From Melampsora larici-populina 98AG31 (Eukaryota > Basidiomycota > Pucciniomycetes > Pucciniales > Melampsoraceae): DNA of 64,000 nucleotides. Below are positions 36,208 to 48,168 of the stretch, piece after piece. Positions within the stretch are counted from its first letter, which is position 1, and each line of letters opens with the position of its first letter. A model generated the notes under the pieces. That model saw only the letters and a list, made by a program, of their open reading frames with translations, searched no databases and was not told the origin of the DNA. The position numbers and the translations under genes were made by a program. The stretch is from assembly GCF_000204055.1 (NCBI RefSeq), contig NW_006768765.1, positions 1,658,658 to 1,722,657 of the forward strand. The letters run 5' to 3'.

Positions 36208-39200
36208 TTACACAGGTGGAGGCGGAGGAAAGACCGCATCAATGTATTTTTGAACCTCTTCAGGGGTTTTTCCACCCAAGGCAAGGTCTCGAGCAAACTT
36301 GACACGTTCAGCTGATTCTGCTCGGGTGTTCTCATTTGCAGTACGTTTATTTTCATCCAAACGGCTGATCTTGAATTGAACCTTTTTCCATTTCAATCGG
36401 GCCTGAGCTTCCTTGTTTTTGACTGCTTCTGAGGCCAGGCGCTGCTTGTTGATTTCCTTGATCTCGTCACTTCTAGCCTGGCTACCAGTCATCAAAGCCA
36501 GAGCGATAGGGTTCTTGACATCCTTGTTACGGACTGTTGAAGGATTGATAGCTGGTAGGGGATCCATTGAGCGAGATGCAATGTTTGATTTGCCCTTCTT
36601 GGATTTTGTCTTGGGGGGTCCCGAGATTTCTGAATCATTGCTTTGAGGACGGGGTTGCTTGCGGCTTCTCTTGTTGGATGATTTCTCGGATGGTTGTGTG
36701 TTCTGAACCGTATCACTTCCATTGCTTTCTTCATCAATATTCTCACCCATTATCTCATTCAGCATCTCATCCTCACTATCAATTGGATCAGATGATTTCA
36801 AAGTGATTCGAGACAATCGTTTTTCGGCCAAAGTGCTGGATTTCTGAGGAGGCCGCTTTTGAGTTGTTTGCTTTTGCACTTTGTTCTAATCCACACTATC
36901 TTCATTATCAGATGATTTCAAAGTGATTCGAGACGATCTTTTGTTTGCCAAAGTGCTGGATTTCTGAGGAGGCCGCTTTTGAGTTGTTTGCTTTTGCACT
37001 TTGTTCTCATCCACACTATTGATTGGATCAGATGATTTCAAAGTGATTCGAGACGATCTTTTGTTTGCCGAGGTGCTGGATTTCTGAGGAGGCCGCTTTT
37101 GAGTTTTTCGCTTTTGCACTTTGTTCTCATCCACACTATCGATTGGATCATCTTTAATTGGAAAGACTGCGACACCAAATTCACGACTTTCTTCCAATGT
37201 TGCCTTAACCTGAGGATCATGCCGATCTAAACTCATATCTTCAGCTATCAAACATGTAGCCGTTTCGGGAATAAGAACTTGTCGGAGAAAACTATCTGGA
37301 CTGAGAGGTGCGGCTTTTTGTGAATCAAGGTGATGACGTAATTTTTGGTCTTCTATAAAGATATTCTCCAGTGTTCTTACAAAGATCTCATATCCTTGAT
37401 ATCCGTAACTGAAAGTCAGAATGAAATCCCAAGATTAACAAGGAGTAAGAAACAAAGGAAAGACAACAATAGTGAGATACTCACTATCCGGGTTGTTCCA
37501 CCTCAATGTTTCCTAGCAGGTGATCCGTCACACTGTCAATTCGATTTCTGTTACACTTTTTTCTTGCGCGTAATCAAAGTAAACAGATGTTTTGCTTTTG
37601 TTGACAATCTTGCTCAAGAGCTTTTTATGATTCTTGATACGGCTATGGACAAGCAAGATGGATCAGTATCACTAATCAATAGTAGTCAAGCAATCTCACA
37701 TACGCTTCTAAACCATCAAAATCGATGATGGTTGGCCATCCTTTGCTGATACCCTCTGGAATTACAAAACGTTCAGCCTGATGTAGACTACAAAAATCTC
37801 CTGTCTGAGGCCACTGAACGTTTGGTGTTGCCATTAAGGTATCCCTCATTTTGATCAGCTTACTTGACGGTGCAGCAGGGAGTGGTTCGTCACAAAAAGG
37901 ACAAAGGTCTTCATCTTGTTTCGATTTGCTACATGAATCATCTGAGTCAGAATTGAATTTATTGAGAACATGATCTTCATCTTCTTCATTATCTTTGTCT
38001 TCTTCAACTTCATCAACTTCATCGTCTTCGCTATCTTCACTGTCTTTGTTATCTTTGTTATCTTCATTCTTGTTGTTCTCCTGGAAGTTTCCATCATATA
38101 ATTGATTGTTATCATTTGAATATACTAGTGGCGAGACATTTTGTTGAATTCCACCCATGTAGTCACCACATATATAGCCAGCTGGAGGCTCGATTGGGGG
38201 TGGCAGGGGGCGAAAGTCGTAATCAGGGAAGTTGTCATTGACTGCAGCTGATGCTAAGAACCGTTGTAAGGCTGAATGTGATTTGTGTATGGTGGTTGGA
38301 CGACAATAATCAGAGTCCGCGAGTGGTTGTCTTTGAGCCTCGGGATTGGAGTCAGGCTCTTCCAAAGAATCGTCCAAAGAATCTTCCAAAGAATCGTCCA
38401 AAGAATTGTCCAAAGAATTGTCCGAAGAATCAGAAAGTGGCTTGGATATTTGAGAACCGCCAATTTCAAGAGCCGAGATATTTGGTTTGTCTTTGAAAAG
38501 GGCATCCATTTGATGGAAGCAAGAACACTTCTTTTCTAAAACGTCATTGAGAGTGATACCTTGTGCTTGCTGCTTTTCAGTCGTACCTGCACCAGTCCCA
38601 CCTAGCCAGGTCTTAGTCTTAGAGTATCGTCTTTTGTAACGATCCAAGCGGTCTCGTAAAACCTTTCCGGTGAGCCGCATGACCTTCTTATTAGGCTGAG
38701 ATTTGGAATGAGAGAAAACCTTGTTTTGTTTATTGTATTCTTTGTTGATGTCTTCAGCTAGGCCGTTGAGGATAGTCGTTGGGATCATTGATAAGCCAGT
38801 CACCTTGGTTCGCTTGCCACCACCAAAGAGGAGATCAAAGATCTTTGGTTGAGAGATGTACGTGACTACATGGAGGTAGTCGGCTTTTTGAAAGGGAGGG
38901 CTGTCTTCGTGAGTCTGTGCGTCTTCTTCTGCTTCTTCGTCTTCTTCTTCTTTAGTTGAGACGGTAGCAGGAGCTTTTTGAGTAGAATTGGCAGGTTTTG
39001 ATTTCGACTTTTTTGATGAGCGTGAAGTTGAGGTGGCAGCAGGAGTTTCTCCAGTCGAGTCTTCATTGACATCCTGCGATTCTCGCAATCGAGAGGCCTT
39101 AAGAGATCGTCTGACCTCGGTCTGAGTGAACTTGCCCTTCTTCTTCCTCTTGGATCCAGATGCAGCACAATCAGCATCAATCTGGAGCAAAGTGCGACGG

Positions 39201-39323
39201 TTCCGGGCGGGCTGAAATGTGGAAAGGAGAAAAAAATCAACATATTGATCAACAGTTTCATGATGAGAAACAAAAGGAGGACAATACCTTTTTGGCATTT
39301 GTGGATTTGGTCTTTGGAGGCAT
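36208..39323 (-). pseudogene. Harbinger accessory protein (Myb/SANT-like), interrupted by one stop codon
   Basis: Three exons (minus): 39323-39288, 39211-37704 and 37408-36208, about 914 residues if read through. The N-terminal exon is MPPKTKSTNAKK. Basic, Ser-rich sequence is followed by a Myb/SANT-trihelix-like DNA-binding region (YLHVVTYISQPKIFDLLFGG, LAEDINKEYN, LRDRLDRYKRRY, WLGGTGAG). An acidic linker contains a 12-base-encoded DSLEDSLDDSL repeat. A later conserved block reads EAYGYQGYEIFVRTLENIF. In PIF/Harbinger elements this partner binds the element ends and helps import the transposase into the nucleus. In the second of three 120-base tandem repeats (36781-37140), GAT GAG has become GAT TAG (about 36886-36888). 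This truncates the protein by about 225 residues. The frame continues unbroken after the stop, so the mutation looks recent. Confidence 0.8.
36781..37140. repeat. Three tandem 120-base coding repeats
   Basis: Three units of exactly 120 bases (36781-36900, 36901-37020, 37021-37140), about 90% or more alike by eye. Each encodes 40 residues (SSRITLKSSD ... SVDENKVQK ... TQKRPPQKSS). The premature stop lies at the edge of the first unit on the plus coordinates. Confidence 0.9.
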
Positions 39324-40410
39324 CTTGAGATACCACAAAAGTACCCAGTGGGTGTGGATATCTATGAGATCGAGTTGATTTCAATAGATTTGAGTTGGGT
39401 GATTTGATCGAAACAAAGATCGACTTCGAGTTGAGACAAGAGGGTAATTTGATTGATGAAGTGTTGATGGAAAAGAAATGAAGACCAGGCGATTCAGAGG
39501 TTTAAATAAAGATGATACTGAGATAGTACTAAAGCTAGTGACGTCCTAACAAAGCCTTTGATGTGAGATTGAAATAAATAGTAGAAATTAACCAAGTATA
39601 TTGATTTGTTGCATGAGATTGACTGAAAAGGGCGGATTGCAGATGATATGAATACTGATAAATTGGATCCTTTGATTGGTTGGCAATGGCTTCTTGCAGT
39701 CCTTTAAGCTGATTCAATGATGTGTTGGTTTAATCAGACTGATGATGGGTCTCAAATCCGGTTGAGACCAATCACAAGTCACAAGGAATTGGTTTCTTGA
39801 GTCCGGTCAAGTTTCCAGAGACCTTGTTCTATGATCCTGATGATTGATAGATAGTTGATTTGATCGATGAGTTGTTGAAGCGATGAGGTAGGTGATCATT
39901 CTTTTTGTGGTGAGGTATTGTATAGTACCACCGATCTCAACGGCGATACTCACATAGTTGTCACTCCGACTGTCCCACAGCTGTGACATCCAAGTGTCAC
40001 AGAGCAATACAGGGAGCTTCTTGGCTCCGACCCGTCCGCCCAAAGTCGCTTATCTCTGTTGCTATGTGTTCAAGAAGAGAGAAAAAGTACAGAGTAGACA
40101 GTTTGAAGACAAAAAAAGAGATTGACAACCGCTGTTTTTTTTGACAGGACGGTTGAAGACAAAAAAAGTGGATGACAACCGCTTGATTGTTTTGAAAAAG
40201 ATGGTTGTAGGCAATCTTACCCGCCCCTTTTTTTTCCAAAAGACGGTATTTTTTTCTTGATCCGAAAAAAAGAAGGTCTTAAAAATTATAAGCAATGTCG
40301 TATAATTTTAGACCTCGCGAGTAGCTCTAAAGCTACTCGCAAGTCATAAAACGTGACTTATAATTTACGACCTTCGAGCGAGGTCTAAAAGCCATTTTAG
40401 GACCAAATCA
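39324..40410. other. Right subterminal region of the Harbinger element
   Basis: Promoter side of the accessory gene plus subterminal repeats. A 32-base segment at 40102-40133 recurs at 40152-40183 (TTGAAGACAAAAAAAG...ACAACCGCT). A perfect GCGAGTAGCT hairpin lies at 40317-40340. Confidence 0.6.
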
Positions 40411-40598
40411 TTTTGACTTGAACCCCGCTAATTGGTGAGGATGAGAATCATTTTGTTCTTAATGTGGATCAGTGGTTGGCTTTCACCTAACAATGATGAC
40501 AAAGCAATATGAGCAGTCTGAACAACTTTTATTGAAAATGGAAAGTCAATTTGAACTTACTGTATAATGGCAGTCTGCGCAGATGAGATGGTTGGAAA

Positions 40599-42170
40599 CA
40601 ACACCGGGTAAGCAACGCCCCCCGTTGCTGTTACGCAGCGGGGCGTTGCGGTTTTTACGGGGTGCTACGCTGCACAGCAGCGCAGCTCTCAGGGTCAAAA
40701 ACCTCGCAGAGCATCCTAAACTTCGAAAATCGCATTTTTTTCGAACCGCTGCGCTGACGCTCCCCAAAGCGCCGCAGACCGCAGGCAGCGGTTTGTTGCG
40801 GGGCTATGCTGGCCAATCGGGTATTTGTTATCCAGGAGTGTAGATTTCCCCTTTTGGAAGTCATACTCCCAATACCACCACCATACTATTGACTGCTGAC
40901 CCCTCTAATGCGCCACTCAGGCCAATTCGCTCTTGATCTCGACGTCTCTGGACACAATTATCGATGCATGTTGTTACGCACCACTCTCACCACGGATACT
41001 CGACTGTTTGCAAGCCAGTATCACGCTCCTTGAGACCGATGGGCGTGATCTTTTGGCGAAGGTCTTTGAGAAATTCATTGACTGCATTAACATCAGGAGC
41101 CATTTTAGGCTCCAATACGTGAGCGGCCCAATTATCCTTTTTAAGAATATGAGCAGCCTTTCGTTGAGAGCAAGGATCTCATCCATGATAGGTACGTTCA
41201 TCGCTGTTCAATTCTTGTAACCTTCAAAAGCTCTTCTTTTTTGTGAGAGAGGATTCTTGGCAAACTAATAAAGTAATACAACTTATTTGTGTTAGAAGAG
41301 GTCTTGTCATCACTTGAAATGAATCAATTGATGAGCTGACTCTTCTCTTACCAATCCTTCTCTTCTAGATCAAGACCAAATCGGGTCCGCTCAAAGATAA
41401 GTCGATCTAGTAAACGTTTAATTTCAGGATCTAAAGATTATATGTCTGTAGCTTTTTGAGCAGCAAGTAAAGCTTTATAGACATCCATTCTAGATGATAC
41501 TTCAATACCGTACTCCGTGAGTGATTTATCAGCTTCAACCGCAGCATTTCGAACACTTTCTTCCGGAGAAACATATTGATGAAAGGTCTGCATATATTCA
41601 AGACAATCAATGGACGTGCGACTGAGTCAAAAGTACAATCTTCATGCGATAGACTTCCGATTTGGTTCACGACCTTTCTAGACTTTTTGATAGTATCTTT
41701 TACGATTGAATCGATCTCGGTAGCAGTGTGATTCCATACGGGAGCCGGTTGAGGTGTTTTAGGGATAGACATTGTATTGGTAGGTTTTACAAATGAGAAA
41801 GTAAATTGAGATTGATGGTTTGAATAAAGTTGACTCTGAGGTAGTACTGGACAGACTAGTTGAAGTGAATGAGAGATAGTCCTAGGAGAGATGATTAAAG
41901 ATTTACAACCAATGACGATTCACTCTAACAATTGTCAATAATTGTTTTTTCAATTCAAGTAATTTTTTTTGCTCACGCTCAATTTTGTGTGTTGCGTTGC
42001 GCGTTGCGCCCGTTGCGCAGCGCCATAGAGCGCTGCTGTGAGCTGCAGCGTTGCTCCTGTTCTATTGTGAGTGTTGCGCTACCGGCCCCTTGGATTTCCG
42101 GTTTTTTTCAAGGAGCTACGCTGCGCTGCATTAGCCCGTTGCGGTGTGCAGCGTTGCTTACCCAGTGTTG
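40599..42170. mobile_element. Non-autonomous inverted-repeat element carrying M3 peptidase gene fragments
   Basis: The ends are inverted copies: CAACACCGGGTAAGCAACGC at 40599-40618 and its complement, with one mismatch, at 42151-42170. Both sides are flanked by the direct repeat TTGGAAA (40592-40598 and 42171-42177), which fits a 7-8-base target duplication (hAT-like or related; class uncertain). About 200 bases at each end are GC-rich, with repeated GCTACGCTGC/AGCGCAGC motifs. The centre is AT-rich and contains two fragments of a host-like metallopeptidase gene. There is no transposase, so mobilisation would need a partner in trans. The layout matches gene-capturing 'Pack-type' elements. Confidence 0.75.
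40974..41772 (-). pseudogene. Broken fragments of an M3 metallopeptidase (saccharolysin / thimet oligopeptidase-like) gene
   Basis: Block 1 (41772-41390) starts MSIPKTPQPAPVW and, after a frameshift near 41610, reads LEYMQTFHQYVSPEESVRNA, then ADKSLTEYGIEVSSR. A stop codon follows (TAA near 41440), then SLDPEIKRLLDRLIFERTRF. This is the conserved N-terminal region of M3 oligopeptidases. Block 2 (41201-40974) reads NVPIMDEILALNE and, in a shifted frame, KKDNWAAHVLEPKMAPDVNA. This is a later part of the same family, so roughly 100-150 residues between the blocks are missing. The HEXXH catalytic region is absent. Frameshifts and a stop show it is non-functional. It lies wholly inside the inverted-repeat element 40599-42170. 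Confidence 0.8.
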
Positions 42171-45100
42171 TTGGAAAGGAGCCGTGTTGTTCAGTTGTCC
42201 AAGAGGAGTAAGAGATCAAGCTAGATGACTGGTAGGATTGTAGCCAGAGGCCAATAACACACCAGTCAAACAACCACAACTGATCTTATAGGATTGCTGA
42301 AGGTTCAATGGTATCTGATGTTTGCTGATGGGTCAAAGATGTAGGAAACTTGGTCAAATTCAATCAATAGGGTAGGGTTTAGCCTTGGTGGGACAATATA
42401 TGGTTGGTCCGGTGTGGCCTGGCTGATGCTTAGACCCTGGGCATTGAATAGGTCAAATCATGTGAAAAGTCCACAGCAGTACATGTTTCTGAGACATAGC
42501 CTGCAAAAGTGTACCTTGTGCACAAATTTGGCTTATGGGCTCTCAGACACCCAACCCTTAACCCATTATTGCCACATTGTCTTTCAAGACTGAATGGAGG
42601 TGGGAATCATGATGATATATCAACTCATGGTCATATTGATCACAAACAAAACATTGCACATTTGGGGATTGGTGTGTAGGTGAGGTGGTGAAAAGGAGCA
42701 TTTGGGTGAAGTGCAAGCAGTTGTGTGGTCACAATTTTGTGAAATTGTGATTTTATGATTTTGTGAAATTGTGATTTTGTGAATTGAGTCATTAAGTTTG
42801 TTAATGACACTTCCAATACCCACACCACAACTGGGAGTGTTGGCCATGGTTGATCAAATGAAGAGAGCTTCTTGAACCTTCATTGAAACTTACTACTTAT
42901 GCTTATGGTGAATCTACAACCCAATACAGAGCACAATTAAGAGGTAGTTATTTACAGTTATACCTACCACAAAGCGCTGAAGGTTTATGCCACATAATCA
43001 TGTGGTGTGGCGGCCTCATTGGAGGGGGAATTTGATCTTTTACATAGCTTAGATTGTTGAACTCTGCCCTTGTAATATGTGACGCAAGGACGCAAAAAAA
43101 CCCATTCAAAGCCTTGATACCATTCAATGACTCACATATAATATATTGTAATATAGTGTTCACCCTTACAGTGATAAGATATACATGCATAGGATACTTA
43201 TCATAGTGATGACACTACTTTGTTGATCATTTAAAATACGTCAAAGCTTAACATATGCACAGGATGCATGGTACTTCATGCACCCTGCAAACAACAAACA
43301 ACTTCCCTTCAATTGAGCTGGGGAAAATGGTTGAAAGTATGATTGGTCATAAGGTATTGATTACTCCACACCTGAGCCATAGCACCTACACTACATATGT
43401 CCAGCAGGATGGTTAAATTAGGAGCAATCATGTACATACAGAGATGCTCAGCTACTGGCTCATCCAAATGAGTAAATCATATGTAATACCTTCTGTTAAT
43501 TTCTCCAGTTTAGCATCACTGATACATTCCAAAAATTGACTACATACACTGACTCATAGTGTTGGTGTAATTCAATCAACTAAACTTCATGTAACACCCT
43601 TTCTTGGTCATATGGCTTCCAGAGTTTTGCCTGAGTAGCTTATATGGTGGTATATGTCAGTCCATTGTTTTGGGGATGATTTTGTCAAACTGGTAAAAGT
43701 TACATGATATATCACATGTGATTTACTACAGATGAGCAGGCAACTGTGCAGACCTGTTTTATGTACACAATTTTTAACAACTCACTTGGCTTGTTGCACA
43801 TCTCTAATGTGGTTTTTATGGCTCAGGTGTGCAGTGGCCAATCCCTTATGAACAATTGTAATTTCAATCATTTTTCCCCGCTCAATCAAAGGGAAGTTAT
43901 TTGATGTTCAAATTGAATGTCTTCATCTTGATCAAGAAGAAATCAAACCGTGCTTTGACAGGAGTATCAGACCAAGACTTGACTGGTAAATAGGCAATCA
44001 AGTGTAGTTGAATAACAAAAATTATTCAAACTAGGCAAAGCCCTAGATAATTAGGCTACCAATTCTTAGTTCCTTTTCTTATTATTGAAAAGATTTGGTG
44101 CTCTGCTTACAAACCAAATCTTTTGAATTCTGAGAATAGAGTACATGAAGTGATCCATGTTTTATTATCAGGACTGGAGCCTGTAGTGATTGAAGGAAAT
44201 AATGAATGGGCAGTGAATAGAATTTTCAATTGTAGAACCAAAGATAAGGAAGTTTAAGTATTTGATGAGTTGGAAAGCCTTTTGAACTGAAGAGAATCCT
44301 TGGTAAGCTTTAATGAATCCAAATAACATCAATGAATTAGTTAAGGAACTCAGTCTCAACCATCCACTTATTAACACAACAGCAATGTTTAGAAGATTTC
44401 AGAGAAAAAGTCAGTGGGTAAAGTTTTTTTCTCACTGGGTTTTTAATGATACCTTGAGAGATACAGAGATTGATAAAGGTATTTAGGTGATCCATGTGGA
44501 ATGATGTTATGAATTGAGATATGTACATTGTATGATATTTCAAAACACATATTGATGATTGTGCATTAGATATTCATGCAACAAAGATCCTCTTGAATTT
44601 CTCATCCAAAAATTCATTTATATCACTCATAAGAGTCAGAAACTTGAAAGTAGACACCTCAATTTGTGTTGATATAGACCCTGAACCCCATCCTAACAAA
44701 CTGTTTGTACAAATTAAAATATTTCTAAATCAGTCAAAAGGAAAAGCAAATCACAGGACATAGAGATCAATCAAGAACCACAGTACTCAAATTTGTGTAT
44801 ATTTTTCTTTTTATTTTGGTCTCACAAACTATGTACATGACGTGGGGCAAAATGATCTTTTGGTTAGTATGTGAGGTTTACCTTTTTGCCAATGTTGGTG
44901 GGTTGCCATGCAGTGTTCTCACAAGAAGTACACAACAGGTCCTCAAAGCTAGTAGGTACCTAAACATACTTTTTTTCCCGCCAAAAAATAAGATTATATA
45001 AGAAAACCATATGAAGTGATTCTAATTTAGAGTCATTTTGATCTACATACATCCACCAAAATTAAACTCAGCAGATGATAATGCTTATCTCAGACCATAT

Positions 45101-46108
45101 TTCTGTATGAGAAGAGGAAACAGGTCTTCATGATTGTGTACATAATGAGTTTTTGAGAATAGATTTGAATGTTTATGAAGATCTCAGAAAACCAATGATA
45201 CAATCAATGATGAATTGATTCTGATTTGATCAAAATAGAATTAACAAGCCCCAGTCTCAGAGATGTTTCTAATGGAATCTTCCAGTCTTACACATCTGAA
45301 TATTATCATATGAGTACAGGAAAATTACGACAGTTTGTTGTGTCACTGTCACAGAAGATGTGCTTCAATCAGGTCTATCAACAAAATAGAATAATGATCA
45401 CTGGAATATATCTATACAAATCTGAGGCTTCAAATCAGTCTTGATCCTCTTTGAGTCTAAAGGGACAAAAATTACTATTACCAAACTTTTTTTAGAAAAC
45501 CAAATGGCTTGGGTTCCTAGATCTATGAAATCTCTACATATGTACATGATTTATATAATAGAATGAATGTATAGAGTTGGGTAGTACTTGATCATAGCTG
45601 AGATGTTAGAAATTTTCAACATGGAAAGGTTTTGTGCAACCTTTTGAATCAAGTTATGGATTGACATTGCTAGTCTGGAGGTTCTTTTCATTTGGATCAT
45701 TAGATTTAATGTACATTTGATTGATTTTTGTGATATTTGAGTTTGAATAATTGGATGAATTGTATATAACAAAAAATAAGTTGATCATTTACAAGCACCA
45801 CCAACATATTTACCTCACATTGAAAAATCTGAGGTATTCTCGGATGCAAAACCTCAGACAGAAGCTTCCCAAGGTTTTGATCCAAGGTAATTTTCAGGGC
45901 AAAAGAATTCCTTGGATGAAAACCTCGGACAAGGTCTGTCTGAGGGTTTGCCTCCAATGATGCCTTGGATTTCTCAACCCAAGGCATCTATGCTGGCAGT
46001 GAAGAAAAGAATTGGTAGATATTTGTTGTTACAATAGATGTGTTTGTTTACCATTTATGTCTTTGTATGGTTTCAACTTTCAGATGAGAATAGTTTGATT
46101 GAGACAAA
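42171..46108. other. Gene-poor AT-rich region
   Basis: No supported gene in about 3.9 kb. Short repeats are present: AAATTGTGATTTT(A/G)TGA recurs at 42743-42783, and clustered direct and inverted motifs (CCAAGG, CCTCGGACAAGG/CCTCAGACAGA) occur at 45820-45990. Small frames have no recognisable features. It may be old transposon debris. Confidence 0.5.
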
Positions 46109-46412
46109 ACTGAGACAGCTATGCTACAACACACTACCGTGCATTTTGTGTGTAGCATAGCTGTGTTCAGTCAACAAGGATCTGACCTTTATGATAGTGT
46201 AGCTTATTGAGTTACACTACGCTACAAGGTACTGTAGCTGATTTATGTGCCTCTACACTACGCTACAGGGGCAAGAATTGGTTAGCTGGAGATTTCCTGG
46301 AAATCAGTGTAGGATAGCTTGAATTCATTAATGCTAATCCATGCTAGCTGTAGCTTTGTTTTTAGCTACACTATCTTGCGCTCCCAGCAACGGGTAGATT
46401 AGCTGTCTCAGT
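46109..46412. mobile_element. MITE, 304 bases
   Basis: The 13-base terminal inverted repeat ACTGAGACAGCTA at 46109-46121 recurs as its complement at 46400-46412. The interior is dominated by imperfect palindromes built from GTAGC/GCTAC words (CTACACTACGCTACA and similar). There is no coding capacity. A clear target duplication could not be assigned. Confidence 0.65.
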
Positions 46413-46790
46413 GTTGAAATTTGAGAACAAAAGGATTTTGAAGACTGTTGGGTTGGATTTAAAAATCCGTTTTATGATTCATTTTTCTGAATAAAGACTT
46501 ATTCAAGACTGAACAGGATGCAGGTTTCTTGAAGAAAATCAAAGATCAAAAGAGACAAAGCCTTCAAGTTCAAAGTGTTGAAACTCAGTACGGGTAGATC
46601 CGGGTAGTTCCCCGAGAACCCGACCGACCGAGTATCCTACGGGTTTTAATGGTTCACAGAGTGTTGCCATTGACTTCAACTTCGATCAAGTGATCTCTAA
46701 GATCGATGATGATGATCAAGAAATAAAACAAACCTTTTACCAATCAATCCAACATCTTTTACTCGAATCTCATTCAAAACAAGTTCATCA

Positions 46791-48168
46791 ATGGCCACTA
46801 TAAAAGTAAGTATCTCCTAAACCATTCTTGCACCGTTCTTTTTGGTGATGGATAGAAAAAAATGTGACCCTCTTCGGTTCAAGGATCTTAATTGATAATT
46901 GATATTGTTCTTTTTGAAAACGTAGGTTTTTTCACTTTTGATTAAAACTTTAAGTAAACCGATTGCTAATAGTATGAAATCTAGAGCACAAGTAAGTCAA
47001 AAAAGGTTTTCTAAAATCTATATACTTTAAGAAACCGACTTTATAAAGAATTTCAACTTTGAAAAAAAGAATAATCTGATTGAAACGTTAAGAAACACCT
47101 TATCTTTTTTTCTTTTAACATTGTTTTCTTCCATCAAAATAGGATCATCCACAGTTTAGTTCTTTTCAAATCACTCTTTCAATCTTAAAAAAAACTTATC
47201 ATCACAAGATCTGATCTTGATCTTTCTTTGATTTCTACAAAAAAAAGGTTTCGAAAACTTTGTGTTGGACTAGCTCAATCTTTACATAGATACGAAACAA
47301 GATTATCATCTGGAATATTTTCCAAACTTCAACCAACCATTAGACCCCTAAGGTACGTTAATGGAAAAAGCGCAACCCAACCCCATTTTTGTCTACAATT
47401 TAGAAATCCTTTTTTTCTTAGAATTCTTCTACTTAAGAAAAAAACAATTTTTTTTTGTAATGATTTCAATACTCACATAGTGAACCTTAAACCTCTTTAT
47501 ATTCGATAATCCAAAAAAATAAATAAATTCTTGGATTCGATGATGATCTTGGAAACCGAACTTATGGTGGCAAAACAATAATCATAAAAATCTTAGTGAT
47601 ACAAAAGCAATTCAAAACGGAGCTAATTTTCTATCTGAAGCTTTTTTATTTACTGTAGCTCTCGGATTAAGTAAGTGATTAATTATTTGGATTCTTTCAG
47701 TTATTCAATTCCAAATCATTCTTAAGTCCTTCTTGTTCACTTTGATCTAATGTTCAATTTGGATTTTTTTGGTGGGGGTTGGGGGGATAGTTGTGGGAGA
47801 GAATTTACGTAGTAGGATTCAAACTGCAAATCGACGAGATAAAGTGAATGAAAGGTTAGAAGAACTTGAACAATCGATTGTAACGATCAAGTAAGCCTCA
47901 TTCAAAGAAAAATAAATATCATGTTCAATCAAGTCTTGATCCGTGATGAGTTTTTTTTCTCTGTTTTTGGTTTAGTTCAGGACAAATCGATTTACAAAAC
48001 CAAGTATTTGAACTGATTAAGACTCATGAAGAACTTCTTAAAGGTTATAGAACTTCAAATCAAGAGAATGCAAAACTTGAATCAGTTAGCGGGTCAAGTC
48101 ATGTTGGATTTAAAGATGATGAATTAGTCAAACGAGCTGAGATCGCATTAGGTTGGAGAAAGGCTTGA
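46791..48168 (+). CDS. OPA3: OPA3 family protein
   Basis: Seven exons: 46791-46805, 46926-46991, 47143-47153, 47248-47352, 47597-47670, 47791-47890, 47976-48168; phases agree; 187 residues. OPA3 proteins are mitochondrial membrane-associated proteins. Conserved features are the start MATIKVFSLLIKTLSKPIAN, then SRAQDHPQFRKLCVGLAQ, LHRYETRLS, AIQNGANFLSEAFLFTVALG, and a coiled-coil segment (VNERLEELEQ...LQNQVFELIK). The length is usual for the family. The third exon is only 11 bases (GATCATCCACA). It is needed to supply DHPQ in frame and has a weak GTTTAG donor, so it is a micro-exon that automated predictors may miss. The gene has no coding neighbour within 1.5 kb. Confidence 0.88.

Larger units (their letters stand above)
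33518..40429. mobile_element. Complete PIF/Harbinger DNA transposon
   Basis: The perfect 19-base terminal inverted repeats are AGCGGGGTTCAAGTCAAAA at 33518-33536 and its complement at 40411-40429. The element is flanked on both sides by AAT, consistent with the 3-base target duplication of this superfamily. It is 6912 bases long. Inside are the DDE transposase (plus, 34034-35449) and a converging Myb/SANT-like accessory gene (minus, 36208-39323), the two-gene layout typical of PIF/Harbinger. Subterminal features include a 22-base stem-loop (33886-33964), a (GA)n tract, a 50-base tandem repeat near 40102-40183, and a 10-base perfect hairpin at 40317-40340. The perfect terminal repeats suggest recent movement, but the accessory gene is interrupted by a stop. 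Confidence 0.9.

Noticed and set aside
38251..38539. Short frames over the 12-base repeats
   Set aside because: Alternative frames of the DSLEDSLDDSL repeat in the Harbinger accessory gene.
44168..44543. Two minus frames of about 68 codons
   Set aside because: No homology recognised and no intron joining them convincingly.
45820..45990. Cluster of CCAAGG/CCTCGGACAAGG words in both orientations
   Set aside because: Palindromic texture only; no clear terminal repeats or boundaries.
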